Shown here: positions 1-6,130 of the stretch, in pieces
How the letters are laid out: each line of letters opens with the position of its first letter
How positions within the stretch are numbered: the first letter of the stretch is position 1
NCBI GenBank assembly: GCA_943325355.2
Contig: CALPPA020000087.1
Span: 1-6,905 of the forward strand
Origin: Klebsiella pneumoniae
GTDB taxonomy: Bacteria > Bacteroidota > Bacteroidia > Flavobacteriales > Flavobacteriaceae
DNA length: 6,905 nt
Direction: 5' to 3'
Notes under the pieces: generated by a model
Told to the model about the DNA's origin: nothing
The model's database searches: none
What the model saw: only the letters and a program-made list of their open reading frames with translations
Program-made: the position numbers and the translations under genes

Positions 1-1
1 C

Positions 2-781
2 AATGTTTTTCCGACTTATGATTTCTATGTGGAACAATTTGAAACTTTTATTGCCAAAATCACTAACGGAGGAATTTTGGTATATAACGAAGAAGATCCA
101 GAAGTAAAAAAAGTTGCCGAAGCCGCCAAAAATCCTATCCGAAAAATTCCTTATACAACACCAAAATACCAAGTGAAAGACGGAGTTACACTTTTAGAAA
201 CTCCAGAAGGAGCGATGCCGATCGAGGTTTTTGGAGCTCACAACTTGAACAATTTGGCTGGAGCCAAATGGATTTGTCAAAATATGGGTGTCGACGAAGC
301 TGATTTTTATGAAGCCATTGCCAGTTTCAAAGGAGCATCTAAACGTTTGGAGAAAATTGCTGAAAGCAAAACCAAAGTCGCTTACAAAGATTTTGCCCAT
401 TCGCCTAGTAAAGTGGCTGCGACTACAAAAGCGGTGAAAGAACAATATCCTAACCGAACTCTAGTGGCTTGTCTAGAATTACATACTTACAGCAGTTTGA
501 ATGCAGAATTCCTCAAAGAATACGAAGGTGCTTTGGAATATGCTGATGTTGCGGTGGTTTTTTATTCGCCAGATGCAGTAAAAATTAAGCAGCTGGAAGA
601 AGTGACATATGAGCAAATTGCCAAAGCTTTCAATAGAGAAGATTTGATTATTTATACTAATCCAAAGGATTTTAAAGACTATCTTTTTAATCTCAATTTC
701 GAAAATTCAGCTTTGTTGTTGATGAGTTCTGGAAATTATGGAGGATTGAATTTTGATGAGGTAAAAGGCTTGATAGAATAA
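2..781 (+). CDS. mpl: Mpl/MurC-type Mur ligase (peptidoglycan synthetase), C-terminal part, 5' truncated
   Basis: The reading frame is open to the left edge, so this is the last 259 residues of a longer protein; family members run to roughly 450 residues. The GTG at 29 is internal, because the preceding codons (NVFPTYDFY) continue the protein and resemble the end of the Mur-ligase central domain. Visible marks are the GAHNLNNLAGA segment near 233-265, matching the conserved HN..N of Mur ligases at the central/C-terminal domain junction, FKGASKRLE near 326-352, and DFAHSPSKV from 389, equivalent to the D(D/F)AHxP motif of the C-terminal domain. In this family the ATP-dependent enzyme joins UDP-MurNAc to L-Ala (MurC) or to the recycled tripeptide L-Ala-gamma-D-Glu-mDAP (Mpl) in the cytoplasm. 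The LELHTYSSLN segment, where Mpl has an EPRSNTMK-like motif, favours Mpl. The N-terminal ATP-binding loop lies outside the window, so activity and exact subtype are inferred. It is the first visible gene of a four-gene operon whose promoter lies upstream. Confidence 0.8.
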   Translation, partial: NVFPTYDFYVEQFETFIAKITNGGILVYNEEDPEVKKVAEAAKNPIRKIPYTTPKYQVKDGVTLLETPEGAMPIEVFGAHNLNNLAGAKWICQNMGVDEADFYEAIASFKGASKRLEKIAESKTKVAYKDFAHSPSKVAATTKAVKEQYPNRTLVACLELHTYSSLNAEFLKEYEGALEYADVAVVFYSPDAVKIKQLEEVTYEQIAKAFNREDLIIYTNPKDFKDYLFNLNFENSALLLMSSGNYGGLNFDEVKGLIE

Positions 782-788
782 AATATAA

Positions 789-1481
789 ATGGAACAAAAT
801 AATTTCCCGATAACAAACTGGTCCGAAGACGACAAACCACGCGAAAAACTGATGCTGAAAGGCAAAAGTGCTTTGAGCGATGCCGAATTGATTGCCATTC
901 TGATTGGTTCTGGAAGCAGAAACGAATCAGCTGTGGGATTGAGCAAAAGGATTTTGGCAAGTGTAGACAATAATCTGAATGCTTTGGGAAAATTGACCCT
1001 TCAGCAATTGATGAATTTCAAAGGAATAGGCGAAGCCAAAGCCATTTCGATTATCGCTGCAATGGAATTGGGAAGACGGAGAAGGGCAGAGGAGGCAGTT
1101 GAAATGAAGAAAATTACGTCCAGCAAAATGATTTTCGAGTTGATGCAACCCATCATTGGCGAACTGCCCCACGAAGAATTTTGGGTTTTGTATTTGAACA
1201 ATTCGAACAAAGTGCTTTCTAAATCGCAATTGGGCAAAGGAGGAATTACGGGAACTTTGGTTGATGTAAGATTGGTTTTTAAAGTTGCTCTCGAATTGGG
1301 CGCGACTGGGTTGATTCTTTGTCACAATCATCCTTCGGGAACTTTGATTCCCAGTGATGCGGATAAACAAATTACAAAAAAACTAAAAGCGGCGGGTCAA
1401 AACCTGGACATTAATGTGATGGATCATATTATTATTACAGAAAATGGATTTTATAGTTTTAATGACGATGGAATTTTTTAA
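789..1481 (+). CDS. radC: RadC family JAB1/MPN (JAMM) domain protein
   Basis: The protein has 230 residues, full length for RadC (UPF0758). Residues 1-100 form the N-terminal helical domain with a helix-hairpin-helix, KGIGEAKAISIIAAMELGRR (78-97), expected to contact DNA. Residues 105-230 form the JAMM metalloprotease-like domain: the expected catalytic Glu is E129, the zinc ligands are H179 and H181 in CHNHPSG, and D192 completes the HxHPSGx(7)D motif, so the metal site is intact. RadC was once linked to DNA repair in E. coli, but that phenotype was later traced to another gene (recG), and the true substrate is unknown. The ATG is 7 bases after the upstream stop with no Shine-Dalgarno, which is normal in this group. 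The TAA is followed at once by the next ATG, so the genes are almost certainly co-transcribed. Confidence 0.93.
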   Translation: MEQNNFPITNWSEDDKPREKLMLKGKSALSDAELIAILIGSGSRNESAVGLSKRILASVDNNLNALGKLTLQQLMNFKGIGEAKAISIIAAMELGRRRRAEEAVEMKKITSSKMIFELMQPIIGELPHEEFWVLYLNNSNKVLSKSQLGKGGITGTLVDVRLVFKVALELGATGLILCHNHPSGTLIPSDADKQITKKLKAAGQNLDINVMDHIIITENGFYSFNDDGIF

Positions 1482-2177
1482 ATGAAAACAAAACAAACAA
1501 ATATTACCGACATCTTTTTTGATTTAGATCACACGCTTTGGGATTTCGAAAAGAACTCTGCTTTGGCATTTGAAACTATTTTTGAAATGCAAAACTTAGC
1601 CATAAATATGCCCGATTTCCTCCATTTTTATGTGCCTATAAACAGGGAATATTGGGAAAGGTATCGAAAAGACCAGATTACTCAAAAAGAACTGCGTTAT
1701 GGCAGGTTGAAAGATACTTTTGACTTGATACATTATACTGTTTCAGATGATTTAGTCGAATTATTATCAGCAGAATACATTCATTATTTGCCAAAATTCA
1801 ACCATTTGTTCGAGGGCACCATTGAAATATTGGATTATTTGAAACCCAAATATAATTTGCATATTATTACGAATGGATTTGCAGAAATTCAAGGAAACAA
1901 ATTAGATAATTCGTATATTTCGCATTATTTTAAAACTATTACTAATTCAGAAATGGCTGGGGTTAAAAAACCCAATCAAAAGATTTTTGAATATGCATTG
2001 AATTTGGCCGAGGCCAAAAAAGAAAATAGTATAATGATTGGCGATTGTATTGAGGCTGATGTTCAAGGAGCTTTAGATGCGGGTTTGGATGCTGTTTTCT
2101 TTAATGAAAATAAAGTCCCAGTCGCTAATAATATTAAACAAGTAAACCATTTATTAGAACTTAAAAAAATATTATAA
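1482..2177 (+). CDS. yjjG: YjjG family noncanonical pyrimidine nucleotidase (HAD superfamily)
   Basis: This is a 231-residue HAD hydrolase with all four motifs. Motif I is FFDLDHT (12-18; nucleophile D14, acid/base D16), motif II is T130-N131 in ITNGF, motif III is the Lys of GVKKP (about 163), and motif IV is GDCIEADVQGA (D188 and D193 bind Mg2+). The alpha-helical insert between motifs I and II (about 20-110) is a C1-type cap. YjjG enzymes dephosphorylate nucleoside monophosphates, including noncanonical pyrimidine nucleotides, and so clean the nucleotide pool in the cytoplasm. HDHTLWDFEKNS-type sequence after motif I is characteristic of the subfamily. The start abuts the radC stop, which argues for translational coupling. 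A phosphatase of another HAD specificity, such as phosphoglycolate phosphatase, is the main alternative. Confidence 0.88.
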   Translation: MKTKQTNITDIFFDLDHTLWDFEKNSALAFETIFEMQNLAINMPDFLHFYVPINREYWERYRKDQITQKELRYGRLKDTFDLIHYTVSDDLVELLSAEYIHYLPKFNHLFEGTIEILDYLKPKYNLHIITNGFAEIQGNKLDNSYISHYFKTITNSEMAGVKKPNQKIFEYALNLAEAKKENSIMIGDCIEADVQGALDAGLDAVFFNENKVPVANNIKQVNHLLELKKIL

Positions 2178-2179
2178 TT

Positions 2180-3010
2180 ATGAAAAGGAATATAATGATA
2201 CTGTTGTTTTTGGTTGCGAGTTACAGTTTTTCGCAATCAGTAAATGATTATAAAGGGGTAATCATTCCATTGAAATATGACTTTGTTAAAACCGAAAATC
2301 AATATCGACTCCAGACTATAACTAAAATGAATTTACAAAAAGCAGGATTTCAAGCATTTTATGCCACCGAAGCAATTCCTGCAGAAATTACCGATAGATG
2401 TAGTCTTTTGTATATTGACGTTAAAAAAGACAATGGATTTTTGATTTCGAAACTTTATATAGTTTTTAAAGACTGTTATGGCACTATTGTTTATCAATCT
2501 ACCATCGGGAAAAGTAGAGAAAAAGAGTATGAAGCTGCGTATGTTGAAGCATTAAATAATGCTTTTATATCAGTTTATGCCCTACAGTATAAATACAGCG
2601 GAAACACTAATTTTAGTCCAAAAACAGGAGTTACTGCTCAAACAATGTCTGTAGCAGCAGTTCCTGTTTCTACAACTCCAGCTGCGGTTGTCCCAGTAGT
2701 ATCGGTTCCAATAGTGGCAGCAGTTGCCACAGTTCCAGTTGTTGTAGCGCCAGCCTCAAAAAACGAACCTATAACAGCAGAAAGCACTAATTCAAATATG
2801 CTCTACGCACAGCCAACTCCTTATGGATATCAGTTAATCGACAGCGAACCAAAAGTGGTTATGAAAGTATATAAAACTTCAAATCCAGGCAGTTATATGG
2901 CCAAAAAAGGAGATGTCCAAGGCGCTTTAGTTTCTAAAGAGGGTCAGTGGTTTTTTGAATATTATCAAAACGATAAGTTAATTTCCGAAAAAATTGAGGT
3001 TAAGTTTTAG
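2180..3010 (+). CDS. Secreted protein of unknown function with Ala/Val/Pro-rich linker
   Basis: I do not recognise a named family. The 276-residue product starts with a clear Sec signal: basic MKR, a hydrophobic stretch (5-15), and a likely signal peptidase I site at SFSQ|S (about 19/20). No lipobox Cys is present, so it should be soluble in the periplasm or secreted. Residues 20-140 look like one globular alpha/beta domain with Cys74 and Cys99, which could pair. A low-complexity linker (about 150-193) is nearly all Ala, Val, Pro, Ser and Thr with repeated VP dipeptides. A C-terminal domain (about 205-276) contains GYQLIDSEPKVVMKVYKTS and ends in a polar beta-rich stretch. It lies 2 bases after yjjG and closes the operon. 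The two-domain, linker-joined layout suggests a periplasmic or envelope adaptor, but that is inference only. Later genes are convergent, so transcription probably ends just after it. Confidence 0.8.
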   Translation: MKRNIMILLFLVASYSFSQSVNDYKGVIIPLKYDFVKTENQYRLQTITKMNLQKAGFQAFYATEAIPAEITDRCSLLYIDVKKDNGFLISKLYIVFKDCYGTIVYQSTIGKSREKEYEAAYVEALNNAFISVYALQYKYSGNTNFSPKTGVTAQTMSVAAVPVSTTPAAVVPVVSVPIVAAVATVPVVVAPASKNEPITAESTNSNMLYAQPTPYGYQLIDSEPKVVMKVYKTSNPGSYMAKKGDVQGALVSKEGQWFFEYYQNDKLISEKIEVKF

Positions 3011-3013
3011 TAA

Positions 3014-3028
3014 TCAGTTGATAACTGA
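3014..3028. repeat. Small inverted repeat after the operon
   Basis: TCAGTT and AACTGA flank a GAT loop, giving a 6-base-pair stem with a 3-base loop three bases after the stop of the secreted-protein gene. There is no T-run on either side, so it is a poor match to an intrinsic terminator. It sits in the 41-base gap between two convergent genes, where some transcription stop is expected. It could be a weak mRNA 3'-end stabiliser or chance. Confidence 0.3.
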
Positions 3029-3037
3029 ACACTGAGA
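3017..3037. repeat. Very degenerate 7-base periodicity
   Basis: Three consecutive heptads read GTTGATA, ACTGAAC and ACTGAGA, sharing TGA in columns 3-5. The next heptad (ATGAAGA) has drifted. It overlaps the small inverted repeat in the same gap. The match is weak alone and is listed because better period-7 arrays occur in the other intergenic region of this window (4421-4448 and 4522-4549). Confidence 0.25.
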
Positions 3038-3051
3038 ATGAAGACTGTATA

Positions 3052-4329
3052 CTAGTATCCATATTTATCTTTCCAACGATTTTTCAAAAATTCTCTAGTA
3101 GTATTTTCTCTGGAATTATTTCCTGGATTATAAAGTAAGGTCTCAGAAATAGCATCAGGAAGAAATTCCTGTTCTGCAAAGTTATTGGCAAAATCGTGAG
3201 AATATTTGTATTCATCACCATAACCTAATTCCTTCATCAATTTGGTTGGCGCATTGCGCAAATGAATGGGAACTGTTAAATCACCAGTTTGTTTTACCAA
3301 TTGTTGTGCAGATCCAATTGCCAAATAAGAAGCATTACTTTTGGGCGAAGTCGCCAAATAAATAGCACATTGGCTCAAAATAATTCTACTTTCGGGATAA
3401 CCAATTGTTGCCACGGCTTGAAAAGTATTGTTAGCCATAATAAAAGCCGTGGGATTTGCATTACCAATATCTTCACTCGACAAAATAAGCATTCGTCTTG
3501 CGATAAATTTCACGTCTTCACCACCTTCAATCATTCGTGCTAACCAATAAACAGCACCATTTGGGTCACTGCCTCGAATCGATTTAATAAATGCCGAAAC
3601 AATGTCATAATGCTGTTCGCCACTTTTGTCATACAAAACTGTGTTTTGTTGTACGAGTTCAAAAACTCGGTCATTAGTAATTTCTATTTCGTCCTCATCG
3701 GATGCATTTACGACGAGTTCAAAAATATTTAATAGTTTGCGTCCATCACCACCCGAAAGCCTCAGCAGCGCCTCGGTTTCGGTTAGTTTTATATTTTTGG
3801 TTGCCAAAAAAGCATCAGTTTTCATAGCTCGGTCTAGCAATGTTTCTAAATCACCTTTAGTAAACGCATTTAAAACATACACTTGGCAACGGGACAATAA
3901 AGCTGGGATTACTTCAAAACTTGGGTTTTCTGTCGTGGCTCCAATAAGGGTTATCCAACCCTTTTCGACTGCCGCTAACAGTGAATCTTGTTGCGATTTG
4001 CTGAAACGATGTATTTCGTCTATAAAAAGTATGGGATTTTTGGTAGTGAAAAGTCCGCCACTTTGTTTGGCTTTTTCAATCACCTCTCGAATATCCTTGA
4101 CACCTGAATTGATGGCACTCAAAATATAAAAAGGACGCTTGGATTCTTGTGCGATGATTTGTGCTAAAGTCGTTTTGCCAGTTCCAGGAGGTCCCCAAAA
4201 AATCAACGATGGAATAATTCCTTTCGCGATTTGTTGCGTCAACGAGCCATTTGGCCCAACCAAGTGGGATTGACTGATGTAATCCTCTAGTTTTTGAGGT
4301 CGTATGCGTTCTGCTAATGGTGCTTCCAT
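3052..4329 (-). CDS. rarA: Replication-associated recombination protein A (RarA/MgsA), AAA+ ATPase
   Basis: The 425-residue protein is full length for the bacterial RarA / eukaryotic WRNIP1-Mgs1 family. In order: family N-terminus PLAERIRPQKLEDYISQSHL (4-23), Walker A GPPGTGKT (46-53), Walker B LFIDEIHRF (101-109, D104-E105), sensor 1 GATTENPSFEV (130-140), arginine finger in ALLSRC (R147), sensor 2 in GGDGRKLLN (R197), then the helical C-terminal tetramerisation region beginning HYDIVSAFIKSIRGSDPNGA (240-259) and containing HLRNAPTKLMKELGY (357-371). All key ATPase residues are present. RarA works on the nucleoid at stalled or collapsed forks, where it interacts with SSB and can act at duplex ends. 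The ATG gives the conserved N-terminus directly. The gene is monocistronic here: it converges on the upstream operon and diverges from the rhomboid gene. Confusion with RuvB or DnaX is excluded by the TTENPSFE signature and the C-terminal region. Confidence 0.96.
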   Translation of the reverse strand: MEAPLAERIRPQKLEDYISQSHLVGPNGSLTQQIAKGIIPSLIFWGPPGTGKTTLAQIIAQESKRPFYILSAINSGVKDIREVIEKAKQSGGLFTTKNPILFIDEIHRFSKSQQDSLLAAVEKGWITLIGATTENPSFEVIPALLSRCQVYVLNAFTKGDLETLLDRAMKTDAFLATKNIKLTETEALLRLSGGDGRKLLNIFELVVNASDEDEIEITNDRVFELVQQNTVLYDKSGEQHYDIVSAFIKSIRGSDPNGAVYWLARMIEGGEDVKFIARRMLILSSEDIGNANPTAFIMANNTFQAVATIGYPESRIILSQCAIYLATSPKSNASYLAIGSAQQLVKQTGDLTVPIHLRNAPTKLMKELGYGDEYKYSHDFANNFAEQEFLPDAISETLLYNPGNNSRENTTREFLKNRWKDKYGY

Positions 4330-4365
4330 TTTTGGTTAATTGTCTAATCGAAAATTTTGAACATT

Positions 4366-4397
4366 CAAATTTATGATTTTGCAATTAGAAATCTAAA
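4366..4397 (-). promoter_or_regulatory. Candidate rarA promoter (Bacteroidetes type)
   Basis: On the minus strand TAAATTTG (4373 down to 4366) is a full match to the Bacteroidetes -7 element TAnnTTTG. A TTTA (4397-4394) lies 20 bases upstream and matches three of four positions of the -33 element TTTG. Transcription would start near 4360, giving a leader of about 30 bases before the rarA ATG. The element is short and the region AT-rich, so chance matches are possible. Confidence 0.45.
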
Positions 4398-4420
4398 GAT
4401 AATCTAACAAACTTATTTAG

Positions 4421-4448
4421 TCTATATTCTATATTCTATTTTCTATTC
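4421..4448. repeat. Four-unit 7-base tandem repeat (TCTATAT)
   Basis: The units are TCTATAT, TCTATAT, TCTATTT and TCTATTC. The first two are identical and the last two differ at one or two positions, with no insertion or deletion breaking the period. A fifth, further decayed unit (TCTTTTT) follows. The array lies between the divergent rarA and rhomboid genes, upstream of both transcripts. Confidence 0.7.
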
Positions 4449-4486
4449 TCTTTTTTCCAAATATGACAAAATAGCACTAAATTGCT

Positions 4487-4515
4487 TTTGGATACATTTT
4501 TGATTTGTATTTTTA
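4487..4515 (+). promoter_or_regulatory. Weak candidate promoter for the rhomboid gene
   Basis: TTTG at 4487-4490 matches the -33 element, and TATTTTTA at 4508-4515 matches seven of eight expected positions of TAnnTTTG, with the final G replaced. The spacer is 17 bases, on the short side. If used, transcription would start near 4520 and the AACCT heptads would form the 5' untranslated leader. A second near match, TACATTTT (4493-4500), is about as good, so the true start is unresolved. Confidence 0.22.
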
Positions 4516-4521
4516 TGAACC

Positions 4522-4549
4522 ATAACCTAAAACCTTGAACCTAACATCC
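4522..4549. repeat. 7-base periodic AACCT repeat just before the rhomboid start
   Basis: Four consecutive heptads read ATAACCT, AAAACCT, TGAACCT and AACATCC. AACCT recurs at exact 7-base steps (4524, 4531, 4538), and the last unit is degraded. The array ends three bases before the rhomboid ATG, so it probably lies in the mRNA leader. It shares its period and the trailing CT with the array at 4421-4448 when that one is read as ATATTCT units. Confidence 0.55.
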
Positions 4550-4552
4550 AAA

Positions 4553-5335
4553 ATGGACGACAGTCATTTCAAATATTCCAATTCAATAATAGCCTTGCCA
4601 CTTTTTTTCGTGGTGTTCTTATGGTTTATTTATTGGTTGGAGATTCGATTTGATTTTGACTTTGTGGTAAATGGTATTCTTCCTAGAACATTTTCCGGGC
4701 TTCAAGGTATTATTTTCAGTCCTTTTATCCACGCTAACATTAAACATTTATATAACAATTCAATTCCACTATTGATTTTGTTGGCCGCTTTGAGGTATTT
4801 TTATTCCAGACAATCTTTAGAAGTTATAGGTTTTGGAATAGTACTTTCGGGATTTACAACTTGGGTAATTGGAAGGGAAAGTTACCATATTGGAGCTAGC
4901 GGTTTGATTTATGTTTTGGTTAGCTTTATTTTTTTCAAAGGAATCCAAACAAAATATTATCGATTAGTAGCTTTATCTCTATCTGTAGTTGTTGTTTATG
5001 GAGGTTTGGTTTGGTATGTTTTTCCAAATCCCGAGATTTTTGGAGAAGATACTATTTCCTGGGAGGGACATCTGGCAGGATTGATTACGGGTTTTGTACT
5101 CTCGATAATTTATAAAACGCCCGAGTACAAAAAAATAATAAAATACGATTGGGAACATCCCGATTTTAATCCCCAGGAAGACAAGTTTATGCAACGGTTT
5201 GATGAAAACGGGAATTTTGTAAATATTCCAATAATTGAACTTGACGATAAATTTCCTCCGTATTTTTCATCAAGTTCTCAAGTAGATTATACTATCGTTA
5301 AAAACGAAGAAAATGAATCAAAACCAGAGTCTTAA
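4553..5335 (+). CDS. Rhomboid family intramembrane serine protease
   Basis: The 260-residue membrane protein is a minimal bacterial-type rhomboid core with a soluble tail. The catalytic Ser is S116 in GASG, and its partner His is H173 in EGHLAGLITG. The oxyanion-helping motif HANIKHLYNN (60-69) places H60, H65 and N69 where GlpG has H145, H150 and N154. Hydrophobic segments are visible at about 11-29, 69-85, 91-106, 113-130, 136-158 and 174-187, consistent with six helices. Residues 188-260 form a charged cytoplasmic-type tail beginning YKTPEYKKIIKYDWEHPDFNP. Rhomboids cut transmembrane helices of other membrane proteins; no substrate can be inferred here. I chose the ATG at 4553 over an in-frame TTG at 4535, because the extra six codons (LNLTSK) are encoded by the intergenic heptad repeat. 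The gene appears monocistronic and converges on rlmB. Confidence 0.93.
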   Translation: MDDSHFKYSNSIIALPLFFVVFLWFIYWLEIRFDFDFVVNGILPRTFSGLQGIIFSPFIHANIKHLYNNSIPLLILLAALRYFYSRQSLEVIGFGIVLSGFTTWVIGRESYHIGASGLIYVLVSFIFFKGIQTKYYRLVALSLSVVVVYGGLVWYVFPNPEIFGEDTISWEGHLAGLITGFVLSIIYKTPEYKKIIKYDWEHPDFNPQEDKFMQRFDENGNFVNIPIIELDDKFPPYFSSSSQVDYTIVKNEENESKPES

Positions 5336-5367
5336 TTCATTTTTTATATTTTTTTTACAATTTGAGT

Positions 5368-6102
5368 TTAAGTTCTCTGTCTTACTGCTTCATATAAAAA
5401 AGCACCACAAGCCACGGAAACATTCAGTGAACCGATTGTTCCAAACATTGGTAATTTTGCTTTTTCATCCACCATTTTAAGAACTGAAGGATTGATTCCT
5501 CTGTCTTCGGAACCCATAATGATTGCAACTCCTTCTTTTAAATCAATATCATAGATATTTTGATCTGTTTTTTCTGTTGCAGCGACTGTTTTTATTCCTG
5601 AACCCTGCAAATAGAAAATAGCATCTTTGATGTGTTCCACTTTGCAAATAGGAACATTAAAAACAGCACCGGCAGAAGTCTTAACCGTATCTCCATTCAC
5701 AGGCGCTGAACCTGCTTTTTGAACAATAATTCCGTTTACTCCTGTACATTCGGCTGTTCTAATGATGGCTCCAAAATTCCTAGCATCCGAGATTTGATCT
5801 AGAATCAAAAACAATGGCACTTTTCCGGATTCAACTGTGGCATCGACTAAATGTTCCAAATCAATAAAACCAATTGGTGAAATAGAAGCTACTGCACCTT
5901 GATGATTGTTTGGAGTCAATCGATTCAATTTTTCTACCGGAACATAAGAAAAATTCACGTTGGCACGTTTCATTACCTTCATCAAGTCTTTCATCAATTC
6001 ACCCGAGATTTCTTTTTGTATAAAGACTTTATCGACTGCTGCACCAGATTGTATGGCCTCAATAATGGCTCGTATCCCGAATATTAAATGTTCTTTTTCC
6101 AT
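5368..6102 (-). CDS. rlmB: 23S rRNA (guanosine-2'-O-)-methyltransferase RlmB (TrmH/SpoU family)
   Basis: The 244-residue protein is full length for RlmB. Residues 1-76 are the L7Ae-like RNA-binding domain, opening with HLIFGIRAIIEAI (5-17). The C-terminal SPOUT domain carries motif 1 LDQISDARNFGAIIRTAE (101-118; N109 and the presumed catalytic R115), motif 2 IIMGSEDRGI (194-203) and motif 3 LPMFGTIGSLNVSVACGAFLYE (217-238), whose SLNVS lines the knotted SAM pocket. RlmB methylates the ribose of a conserved guanosine (G2251 in E. coli numbering) in the peptidyl-transferase P-loop of 23S rRNA. Another TrmH-family rRNA or tRNA specificity cannot be excluded from sequence alone. It has its own promoter candidate, and a terminator separates it from the gene upstream, so it is probably a single-gene transcript. 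The 32-base gap to the convergent rhomboid gene is T-rich on the plus strand. Confidence 0.94.
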   Translation of the reverse strand: MEKEHLIFGIRAIIEAIQSGAAVDKVFIQKEISGELMKDLMKVMKRANVNFSYVPVEKLNRLTPNNHQGAVASISPIGFIDLEHLVDATVESGKVPLFLILDQISDARNFGAIIRTAECTGVNGIIVQKAGSAPVNGDTVKTSAGAVFNVPICKVEHIKDAIFYLQGSGIKTVAATEKTDQNIYDIDLKEGVAIIMGSEDRGINPSVLKMVDEKAKLPMFGTIGSLNVSVACGAFLYEAVRQRT

Positions 6103-6106
6103 TGCG

Positions 6107-6114
6107 CAAAGATA
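6107..6114 (-). promoter_or_regulatory. rlmB -7 promoter element, probably leaderless transcript
   Basis: TATCTTTG on the minus strand is an exact TAnnTTTG match. Only four bases (CGCA) separate it from the rlmB ATG. Because this element is centred about 7 bases before the transcription start, the mRNA should begin at or within a base or two of the start codon. The -33 region is only a T-run (about 6131-6136), which doubles as the terminator tail of the upstream gene. Confidence 0.55.
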
Positions 6115-6130
6115 GTATATTGTTTTTATA

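Noticed and set aside
29..31. GTG at 29 as the start of the Mur ligase gene
   Set aside because: The frame is open to the window edge and the upstream codons (NVFPTYDFY) fit the family, so the gene is truncated rather than starting here.
927..1370. 147-codon open frame on the minus strand inside radC
   Set aside because: It is antisense to a well-conserved gene with intact motifs, and its Ser/Asn/Gln/Phe-rich translation has no domain character.
3049..3058. Perfect 10-base palindrome ATACTAGTAT
   Set aside because: It is formed by the last codon and stop of rarA plus four flanking bases, and a 10-base palindrome in AT-rich DNA is expected by chance.
3626..4129. 167-codon open frame on the plus strand inside rarA
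   Set aside because: It is a shadow of the rarA ATPase domain, very Ser-rich in composition, with no supporting promoter or family resemblance.
4535..4552. Upstream TTG start extending the rhomboid protein by six residues
   Set aside because: The added codons lie inside the AACCT heptad repeat, and the ATG at 4553 is a normal start close before the first membrane helix.
4330..4552. CRISPR array or small RNA gene in the divergent intergenic region
   Set aside because: The repeats are 7 bases long without spacers, and no stable hairpin followed by a T-run was found.
5340..5356. T-rich run after the rhomboid gene as an intrinsic terminator
   Set aside because: No stem of useful length precedes the T-run; the only pairing seen is a 4-base GAAT/ATTC with a long loop.
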